Of a DNA stretch of 64,000 nucleotides, positions 11,701 to 22,400 are shown one piece after another. The stretch is from assembly GCA_030867875.1 (NCBI GenBank), contig JAOWCC010001589.1, positions 79,941,537 to 80,005,536 of the forward strand, given 5' to 3'. The position numbers were made by a program, and so were the translations under genes. Within the stretch, counting starts at the first letter, position 1. Each line of letters opens with the position of its first letter. Below the pieces are notes generated by a model that saw only the letters and a list, made by a program, of their open reading frames with translations, was not told the origin of the DNA and searched no databases. Origin of the DNA: Actinernus sp. WN-2022 (lineage: Eukaryota > Cnidaria > Anthozoa > Actiniaria > Actinernidae).

Positions 11701-14700
11701 CCGACATAGAATGTTTAGCAACGTGACAAAGGGCACTAGTTAGTGCTACAAGTGGACCTGCTTTGTAGGCCAATCGGCCAGCCAGTGCAGATAGCTCGTT
11801 TCGGACTAAGCGGTCTTTCTTTAGAGCTTTCAACAGCCTTCGTTGTTGTCGAGAATCTAGAGGCCTCATATATGCGACTACACAAGTTGCTAGACTTAGT
11901 GCTCTATCCACTAAGCAGTCATTTATTTGCTTCGCTAAGACGGCTTGGTATCTCCGATATAGGCGTTCTATGTCTTTATCAGGTAACTTAGAAATGTCTC
12001 CAAGAGAAAAATTCTTCCCTAGATATTCTTTTGTCGTACCAGTCACGGCTAGAATAGAAAGAGCTTCCCTATGTTCGATGATTTCTATGCTACGACGAAA
12101 GATTGCTTCCGCTTCATCGGTGGTAGCGCAGTGTGGCGGCAGCAAGCTGCCATCGAAGCCATGGCAATCTTTGCTGCCAGCTTTGCTGCCGCTACTGCGG
12201 TAGCCGCATTCGGCCCTTGGTGGAGGACCTGTCACATCTATTTCGCCGGATTCAGCTAGTATGTTCATTAATTCATCATCCAAATCTTTAGCCATCTTAC
12301 TTCAACGTATTGTGACATACCATAGGTGAAGGTATCTCTAATAGTGTGGAAAAGGGATGTCGCAAACAGAAACATATATGTGCGAACTTAGTCTCAAGTT
12401 CTGAAATGAATAGCTTCTTATCATCTAAGGATATGCTAGCGCCGTAGTCATCGAATAGATCCTTTAATCCCGGTGCGCTTGCGATGCGAAATGCCACAAC
12501 GATTGCGCAATTCTCGCGAAAGTTCTTACATATACTCTTTTGTGTTTGTGATGAGGCCCAAATCGAAATACCAATGTGGCGTGCAGAAAAGGCTAAATCG
12601 GATATCTTATTGGTCCTTCCCTTAACATCCTTGCTTGCCGCACAATCATCAAGGATAATAAGCGTATTCGTTCCTTCGAAAAAACAAGCACAGTCGCCTA
12701 GGGTTGCATCAATATCGTTCTGAGAAGGCGCTAGGACAATGAAGCGAGGATCTCCCTTACCAACGCCTTTATAGGTTTTATTGTTAGCATAGGTGGGACA
12801 AATTAATACGATATATTCAAATTTAAAACGAAATGGACCTCTCAATTGATCAACTATGAACTGAGTCTTTCCGCAGTTTGTGGGGCCAATTATGAGTGCG
12901 TTAAAGGGAATTTGATCTGTCAATGTGTTCATGGTAATGAGTACATTAACGAGTACGTTAGTGATAAACATTTTGTAGCATTCCTTGTTCAATAGTTGCT
13001 TGTGCATCAGAAAGCACGAATATGTGCATGTTCACCGTACCTGAGCCTCCACTGCGATGAATCCTAAGGCGAATGGATGCTCCAGCATCTTGTTGGGCTA
13101 AACCATCTCCATGAACTATACTGGTTTGAGAAGTGCGGCAATCGATGAGTGCGGCAAACTTGTTCTCAAAGAACTTCTTATGCGTCATGGATGTAGCGGC
13201 GGCAGCCTCTCCGAAACGCGGGACAAACCAATTCTTCGCTGACTTCCATAAATCCTTTGGTAGCATCCCAAAAGAATATAGAGCGTTAGGAATGCCATTG
13301 ACGTGTACCTCGACCTTGGTGATTCCTGGATTTACGAATTTCTCACTATCTCTAGTGCCTGCCACATGAGGATCCACAAATAGAAGAAGAATGCCATTGA
13401 GAGAGAGACGAAGTACGTTTATGCTTTCAGATACGAGTGTGTCGGTTCCTAGATTGATCGAGACGGTTTTGAAGTACTCATAATGGTTATACAGAAAGGC
13501 TTTACCGCTGGCGTAGGTACTATTTGCCTGCGACGCAAGATCGAGACTTTCGATGACTTCATATTCTAGTTCAATGTTCGATAGTTTGTACGTTCCTACT
13601 TTCGTACTGTCAGATCCGACTATGACGTCTATGGCCGGTGCCAGTGTCAAATGAAATGACATCTTATCTCGAATCGCATGTGGATAAAAGACGCCATGGG
13701 TTGTGATAACTTCATGATCAATAGGTATCTTGTACACGCTACCATATGCCGCTAGTGTCGCATTATCAGCCGCATTAGATGTAGATGCGTTACTGGCCTT
13801 TGAACGAAGTTTGTTCACATTAGCAGATTGAATGCCCCGCTCTACGCTATTCTCTCGTTCTACATCAGATAGGTATAGATCGCTATATACCTGTAGTAGA
13901 TCGGGTCGACTTAGATCTTCTAATCTAGTAGTTCCCATCCATACGACTCGCTTTGAGACTATGCAACGTCCAACGTTGGCTACCAAATAGTTGTCGGCAT
14001 GACCCCCGGATAGAGTGATATTGGCACTAAGGGCTAGACTACCAGGTACTAGAAGTCTATTTTCGCCTAACGTAGGAACATTAACAATTAAAGTTTCCCC
14101 TGGATTGGCTGAGGAAGGAGTGAAAGTTACACGATGGAACACACGACTGGCTTTAAGAGATCTACCTTCTCTAGGAGAATAGTCAGGATGGAGCGTCGTT
14201 GATATCATGATGTTTGTTTCACACAATTGAATATGTTTTGTTCCACAATTGAATACTAATAGTATATCACATATCAAGTGTTCAATATGACAGAAACTTT
14301 AGACTTCGATCCTATATCTGAAGAAGGTAGAGCCGATGTGAATGATCTTACTGCCGAAGAATGGGCGGAGATTAGACCTGATGATGGCGAGGCAGAAATG
14401 GATTGGTGGAATAGAGCTAAGCATAGCTTCAAAAATACGACGAAAAGCATACGTGATAGGTTATGGAAAAATCGTAGTAACTGGGGAACCAGTTCAGCCG
14501 AGTATATAGAATTAGTCAATCAAGGTGATGATGTGGAAACGCAATTTACGGCAGGCAGTAGCGGCAGCGGAGCTGCTACTGTGGAAACGCTATTTGAAAG
14601 ACTGGAAAGACGGACTGAAAATGCACAGGACCAAAGCACTATAAAGTTTCCAAAAGCAGATCTAACGAAGTTCACTGCTAGTTTGGATGACTATGATAGG

Positions 14701-17700
14701 GTCGTGATAAAACTAAATCGTAAAAATGCTGGACCATACTTACTGTCGGATGCCGTAGACACTCCCAACGCATTACCGAAAACGCTTAGGGACGCTCTTG
14801 GACCTACTGCGGAAAAGGAGATTAGTATGAAAGAGGATATGGCCACCGAAAAAGATAAACGAAAGGCCAAGGAAATAAAAAAGATGGATTCATTAACTAA
14901 GGGAACTCCAGAATATGAAGTGGCAAAGAATAAAGTAGTAGCACTAGAGGATCAGAAACAGGAGATCGAGAAAGAAATAGAAGCCATCAAAGATCGTATG
15001 TCGTTACGAGACCGCATAAAAGCCATCTTCAAGAAACATGGATTTACGGTGATTGGAGTGTTAGCTGTCGCTGGTGCCGTAATTGGTACTGTCGTTAGTA
15101 TATTGACAAAAGGCTTGGCTTCCGTTGCTAAGGGAGTTGGTGGTGCTTTGAAGGATCTTGGAAAAAAGTTGGCTAACGTGCTACCTGCGGCGATAGGCGC
15201 TATTGCGAGTTTCATATTCCGTACAGCTGGAGAAGTTTTCGGCTTCCTTGCCAAGAATGCCTGGATACTCATTGTAGCTGTGGTCATATTCCTAGTAGAG
15301 CAATATAAATCGTCGAAACGTCAGCGCTAACGAAATATCATCCATGAGGCTACGCCGGCCACAATACCCACGATTGCTAAATTGGTTTCGTGACTCGTTG
15401 GTGATACGCCACTACTTTGTTGACTGTGTGGTGTCGTATCAATCGTAGCAGTCGTGGCTCCGCTGCCTGTAGCGGTCGTGGCTCCGCCGCCTGCGATAGG
15501 CTTATGCGTTACTGGCAGTTGCGAAGTACCTGGTTGCCCTTTTGGTGCTGGTCCTTCCATGTGGACTGGCGGTGGTGGTTTTTCATCGAGGTTGATACTA
15601 TCATTTATTCCTAAACTTAGGCCTGGCTTATTAGACATTTTCAGGTAGTTGTTATAACCGACTATACTCTTTTTATTGATATTCATATTGCTGGGTATTA
15701 ACATACAACCCTTAGCAATTGCTAGGTCGAGACGAGAGTTCGTGTCATTCAGAGCTTTGTTATATTGCACTAAACTATCCCAATCCTTTTCCATGATGGT
15801 ATCTCTCAGCAGTTTTTTGAAGTCTTCTTGGACGCCGGGGGACAAGCCTGGCGACCCTACGATCGGGACAGTTCCCACACCCTGGGCTCCTAGGATACAA
15901 AACACGTAGACCTTTACGGATGCATTAATTCGGACTACCCCAGCCTTAGTCAGCCCCTTGCTCTGCTGCGGAACGAACCAATTGTGCTGCTTTTTCGCCA
16001 TTTCGTCGCGATAGAACCGCGTCGGAATATCGAGTGGCCCACTCGTATCGAACCCCCACGACTTATCAGTAAATCTTGCTCGGCGCAGGGCGAAGTTAAC
16101 TTTAATGACTCCAAACTCTCTCCTGAGCCTGTCGTATACGACGGAGTTCCATGGGACGTTGTCGTTCTTATTAAAGATGTTTTCTCTGGGGAGGGGGACT
16201 CCCAATTCGAACAGTAATCGCATGATTGTGTAGTACACGTGGAAGCGGTAAAAGCTACGGATGTAATCAGTGATTGGTGCGTCATCTGAAAGATGGTCAT
16301 CGAACGACACTCCGCAGCCAGCCGTTGCGCACCAAACTACGAAACAGAATTGTTGCTGCCAATGCCTCATTGGTAGAGCATCTAACCATTCTGTCGCTTT
16401 CTTGGATTTATCGTCTTTGTCATCGTCGTCGTTGTCGTTAATGGTGTCAGTAGGAAAATCGAACCCCAGCCCTAGTAAGATATCTCGCGGCTCCGACATG
16501 AAGAAGTGATCCTTCGTTACGTAGATCTTGAGAATTCGCATAAAGGGGTCTATGTCTTTGGCGTCAATCTTCCAGGGAACTGCTGGAACTGGATACTTAA
16601 AATCAGTCCTTCTGAATGGAAGTGGAAAACCCACAACTGTCACATGTTTTTGCGTTGTCACGCGTAACGCTTCGTGTAGATGATTTCTGACATCTACTGG
16701 TATGAGACCACTTATATTCCAATGCTGCCCACCATCGTAAAACATGATTCTAGTCTCGTATGTAGACTCATCATGTATGTCGGATGCCGTTGTCCTAGCT
16801 GAGAACTTATCGAAGTCCGCGTGAGGATAATTTTCCTTAAAGGACGCGAAAGCCTTTGCATTGCGAGGTGCGATATAGTCACCCCAATCACCGTCGAAAT
16901 GAACTCTGCCTTGGAGACTAGGCATGGTTTCTTATCCTTGGCGCCGGCCCAATCAATCCGTTCGATTCATCCGCTTGACTAATCTGTTTGATATTGATAC
17001 GTATTAAAGTTACGACATATGTTAATATCGTGAAGTAAAGAACGTATGTTAATATCATATCGAAGTAAACTTCAGGCTTTAATATGGTAATCTTAAATGT
17101 CACCACTACCTCGGCTGACCATACGGTCTACTTTCAAGAACCTATTTACATCCATAATATTTCTCTAATCGCGGTCGCTTTTGAGAACGGTTGGTGGAAC
17201 CTATCAGAGAAAGCTTCATTCACTTGGAATGCCCCAGGCGAGATACGGATTCCTTATGAACTTAAGCCGGGGAATTACAATATAAACATCTTAATGGACG
17301 CCCTCAAACCCGCGGTTACTGCTGGTTTATTGGAATTCGTAGCCCACGATCATAGGAAGTTTTGGATTCTAAAAATTAAGAAACCAATCCTGTTCAGTAA
17401 GAATCTCTGCGATTTGTTTAATATCAAGGGTACTCCAGAAGGGGATAATGTGTCACTCAAAGTAGGAGAATACAAACTGGTGGTACAACTTCTTCACTAT
17501 GTATATATCTATTGTGATGTGGTGGATCCTAGCTTCTCAATTCTTAATGGAAAGCAATCAAACGTGCTGGCTATCATTAATCTCGTGGGCCTTAGGTTTA
17601 CAGAATGTACTTACAATCAATTGCTTCCCTTGCCCATACGATCTCTAGGGACAAGACGAAACAGCCTTCGCCTGACACTTAGAGACGAAGAAGGAAATAT

Positions 17701-19429
17701 TATAGACTTCCGTGGTCGACCTATACGATACGTATTGAAGATTGAGTAAGTTAAGATATAGCGAAGATACGTATTGAAGATTGAGTAAGTTAAGATATAG
17801 CGAAGATACAACATAATGGCAAGTGATTCGATTAAAGAAGTTCCAACAGCGCCAGAACTTTATCCGCGGCTGGCTAGCGGGGCTAATTTTCGATTGCAAA
17901 CAGTCCGAGATACTCTTTCAGATATCGAAACTCAAGAAAAACACTATGAGGGTGTGCGTAAGAAATACGCCCGCGCACAAGGAATTGTCCATGGTGTCGC
18001 TGTGGTAGCAGGAGGTCTATCCGTATTATTTTCGGGTTCAGGACTAGCAGCAGCTCTAACTGGTTTTGGTATAGTGCTTGGTTTACCATTCGGTGTTATT
18101 GGTGGGGCCTGTGGGATGATTTCAGCAGCTACGACCCTTGAGGCTAAAAAGCTTGGAAAAAAAGTTTCTAAACATGAGAAAACCGCTATGTTAGCTAAAG
18201 CGAAAATTAATACGATTCGCGATCTAGTATCAAAGGCCCTTCACGATGAAAATATATCTGACGTCGAATACAACCTAATCCTCGCTGAGGTAGATAAATA
18301 CGAAACTATGAAGATTGAAATTCGTCACAAAACTTCGGCTAATTTAAGCCGAATGAGTGAAAAAGGGTGGAACAAATTCGAGGCGAAGTCAAGCAAAAAA
18401 TGCTAGAAGAAATGATAGCAAAATTGGGGTAAAAATTGACATCTCATATGAGAAAAGTGAGCGTGGGCGATATTTACGCTTTTCTAAGCGGTTCGTATAA
18501 ATTAACTTGTATGGCGAGTTCGTATGCAAATTTCGAGACATAGCGTAGGCGGCGCTAATTAACATACGACAATTGCTTAAAACATAAGTAGGATATTTTT
18601 CGCCTACGTCACTGTCTAGCATGTATAGCCCTCGCGGTTCAGCGCTGGACTGGAAGGAAAATGGAGGCCCTTTCAGTTCAGAGTTCGAATCCGTCTGGGG
18701 ACTATACATGGTAGACCGGTTTGTGGGGGGTAAAAAGCCTCCAGCCCCCCACAAGTCGTAGCGCGTCTGCCGATGTGGCAGAAGACGAACAAATACAGTA
18801 CAAACAGTGTCAATCCTGGGTCGGGTGCTTGGGTAGAGCTTACAGATACTCGAATAGGGTTCCAAGGAGTGCCGGTTGTGCCTCAACCAGTTAGGACCAA
18901 ATACAGTAGACCAAATACAGTAGACCAAATACAGTAGACCAAATACAGTAGACCAAATACAGTAGACCAAATACAGTAGACCGAATACAGTAAGCCGGGC
19001 CCGGTAATAAGCAAAAACCTCTCTAGGAACGAAAAGGCGAAGTAAGGAAGAAGGAGAAAGTGGGTTCCTAGAGAGGTTCTGGAGACGTCCAGTTTTGCTT
19101 TTGGTCTTTTTCTTCGTTTTGATTTCTTCTTCTTAGAACTAAAATCATATGGTCTAGTTCGAATTTTTTCTATCTATATCGTGACCAGAAATGGGAAAGA
19201 AGTGCTTTTTATAGCGAGCGGGGTGCCTATTTTACCGGTATCGAATAGTGCATAGTAAATGCCTGGTTAAATAGGAAATGAGTTGTTAAATTTTTGGTTG
19301 AGTGATCGCACGCGTCGGAATTATTTTAAATAACATCACGAAAGTCTATCACCAGAAAGTTTCTCACACGTTGGAATTATTTTAATATAGTCACGAAAGT
19401 CTATGAATAGAAAGTTTCTCACGCGTCGG

Positions 19430-19462
<33 letters not shown>

Positions 19463-22400
19463 ATGAAGAGAGGTGGTATACACAGTTTCTCTTCATTCTT
19501 TTTTTTTTTTCTTTTTTTCTTTATTATAAACTACTGGACTATCTTAAGGTTCTTAAAGTTCTCCAATTCGAAGTTATCCGATTCTACCAATACATCTGGA
19601 AGGCAATCCTTAGCTGAGTATCTTTCATATCTTTCATATCTTTCGTATCTTTCGCATCTTTCACGTCTCGGGCTTTCTTATTGCGAATGATATGGCGCTC
19701 TGGTGCTCCACACTTCGCACAAAGTCCATGACTCGTACGACAACCGCGACCACACTTCAAACATGGAACGAATATGGTGCAACCTTTTAGTATCTGATAA
19801 TTGTGTTGAGCACAGTACTCTGAAGTTTTCGAGCTATTCCTTATACATTTCGTATTCTTACCACGCATCAACCAATCGCAAGTCGTTATCTCAGTCATCG
19901 TGTGATATATACCTTATGATAGTGTATCTATAATTGTTGTTTTAATTATGGTATAATACCTCATAACCACACGTCTCTAATAGATGTTAAAATGTAATAA
20001 ATTCACTATAAACCAAGTGGTCGAATAAATGTTAATATATGCTTCGGAGCTGTGCTCAAGTTTGGATCTTTAGGTGAAAGAATGCCTAGGGACAATTTGG
20101 ACGTTGCGAGAGATCCTATGTGGCAGCATAAGCATTTATGTAGTAATCTAGTAGAGCGTTTTCGTCCTCTATGGTGAGCTGGGCGCGCTTAATGAGCCAC
20201 TCAATGATCCATTTAGCGGTATTAAGATGATCTTTGCTATAGGCGCATAGTAGAGCATGATGAACGTATTCATACTCTATAGTTATCTGAAAGCGTCGAA
20301 TTAACCACTTTACGGTATTGAGATGACCATTCCTACAGGCATCTATTATAGCAAACCCGACGGCTTTATCCTCTTTGGTGAACTGGAAGTGCTTAGTGAG
20401 CCACTTAGCGATATCAAGACAGCCATCCTTACAGGCAGCGCATAGAACGTAATCGGTGTGTCCACCCATTTTATCGAACCATAAGTGCTTAATGAGCCAC
20501 TTAATAACGTTAAGATTACCATATTTACTGGCGTAGACAAGAGGAAAGCTATCATCGATGTAGTTTGCGGAAATACCGAAAGTCCTAGCCAAATTGTCTC
20601 GATCGTTGTCATTACGAGTAGACCTAAGACCGAAAGTGAGTACTCGTTTACGGAACTCTTGGTCTACGTTTTTGTAGCGCACGAGAGATGCGGCACCGTT
20701 TAGGTGTTTCGATGTCCTTGCGATGCTTGCGAATGATTCTGGGCCTGCGTACTCTACGATCTTAGTCAAGATTTCCATCGGGAGGTACGATATATAATCC
20801 ATAGTGGGTGCAACCTTGTGTGTTGATATACAGTATAATAATCATTTCTCTAATAGAGTGTTGAAATGTAAAAAATACGATTTAAAAATAGTACAACAAA
20901 ACTGCTCCAATCCGGAAAAAAGCGGTAGAAACCGATATCGTAAAAATACGATAAATAGTATTTAATCCGCCTTCGTTGGGCAAGAAAAAAGTCGTATCAT
21001 TTTGCCTCTGGGCAAGAAAAAGTGGTATCATTTTACTCAGTAGTAGAGCCGGTAGTAAAACTGATACCCGTTTTTGTTGTGCAAGGACGTCAAAAAGGAG
21101 ATTTCTGAATTTGCTTTTTGACGTCCTTGTGCAAGAAAAACGGGTATCATTTTACTACCGGCTCTACTACTTATTGTCTGTTGTATACCAATTGAAATGA
21201 ATTCAAATACTGTATATTTTTTTTGTGAAAAGTTTGCCTGTATTCCATAGAAAACCATGGAATGATCAGGCAGACATACTCCCTTGAGAACTTGAATTTG
21301 CATTTTTTAACATTTGAAATAAAAAAATTGAGTGAAATGAGATCTTATCATCATTGATGAGTAGACATGTTATTCACCTAATGTCTCCTTCCTCTTCTAA
21401 TCTATACGAGGGGGAGGGGGACATGAAAGAACCTGTTGTGTTATTTTGAGAAAGAGTAGGGGATTGTCTCCTGACACAACAGCCTGTTATTCTGGGGTAT
21501 TAACAATCGCTCATGATTGTAAACTGCACGGCAGCACATTGCCCCACAATAGCAGTCTGTAATCACCTTGTGAAGTGCATTTGAATATATATTCATATAC
21601 TGGAATTTGTGCTAAAATATATAAATTAATACCTTTTTTACCTTTTTTTAACCTTCATTTGCACTTGCATGTATAACTGTCCAATTCTGTTGTATGAAAT
21701 TATTAGGTACATACGGTCATGTAATACACACATGGTCTATTTTGAGTGCTGACAATTTCTGAAGAGGATTTTGCTTTCAGATTAATTTGAGGGAATTGTT
21801 GTTATTGTTTCAACTTGACAATACAAGGAGTGGGATTCTCAGCAGTTTAAACTCAAATCTGGTGCCAAATATAGCTGCCAATTTGGTACAAAGTTATTAA
21901 TCCATTAGAGCTCCGACCAGCTGGAGCCAGGTTATATTGAAAGCCTTGCATGTACACATACATTGGACATGTAACACCTTTGATATTCAGTATGTACCCA
22001 TAATTGTATGTGGTGCCTATTTAATTTACATAGGATTGCTGCACTGCATGTCCAGAATGCAATCGGCCAGTGCGCACCAGTGACTTAGAGATACACAAGT
22101 ATCATATGTGTACAAGCAAAGTTACCAGTACTGCTGTAAAACATAAAGTGGAAGTCAGGGCATGGGAAAAGAAACTACTACAAGAAACAAATGAGAAGGC
22201 TGCTGACAAACTAGTGCAAACAGCTAAAGAAATGGAAAAGGGGTATTTTGACAACCTACCTCGATATGGTGAGTATGAAATACATGTAAATGTACCGATG
22301 AAGTGTGATATATGTGTACATGTAATGACAGAGGTGCATACAATGTATGCCTGGACTGTATAAATTGTTCCTGGGGACACTAGTGTTAGCTACATTAATA

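Larger units (their letters stand above)
18407..19583. other. Polinton gene-poor block with structured and repeated DNA
   Basis: About 1.2 kb without a credible gene, unusual in an otherwise tightly packed element. It contains a tRNA-like hairpin (18614-18716), seven 14-bp tandem units (18895-18992), a 15-bp-stem hairpin with a purine-rich loop (19016-19078), two and a half imperfect repeats of about 55 bp (about 19309-19432) and an A-tract/T-tract hairpin (about 19430-19520). A reading frame at 18389-18970 is explained by the tandem repeats. It is a candidate for replication, packaging or regulatory functions. Confidence 0.6.
5023..21171. mobile_element. Complete Polinton/Maverick element in intron 2 of the host gene
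   Basis: About 16.15 kb long, within the family's usual 15-20 kb range, bounded by about 364-bp inverted repeats starting 5'-AGTAGTAGAGCCGG and ending in its complement. It has a protein-primed polymerase B, DDE integrase, FtsK/HerA-type packaging ATPase, major and minor capsid proteins and about eight further reading frames, all open. Gene order left to right: PolB(+), Int(-), four small genes(-), ATPase(-), major capsid(-), membrane-active protein(+), conserved 532-residue protein(-), small membrane protein(-), minor capsid(+), 196-residue protein(+), Cys-rich protein(-), F-box/ankyrin(-). Intact frames and near-identical TIRs indicate a recent insertion. The gene set (polymerase, capsid, packaging) fits the view that Polintons can form virions. 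No maturation protease was found. Confidence 0.95.

Noticed and set aside
12933..13007. N-terminal extension of the packaging ATPase overlapping the capsid gene
   Set aside because: The extension overlaps the capsid coding end by 50 nt and lacks family-like sequence; ATG 12932 gives the normal distance to the P-loop.
18389..18970. 193-codon minus-strand frame in the Polinton
   Set aside because: Its N-terminal part is the 14-bp array ([10 protein letters not shown] period), and it runs across the tRNA-like hairpin; no conserved features.
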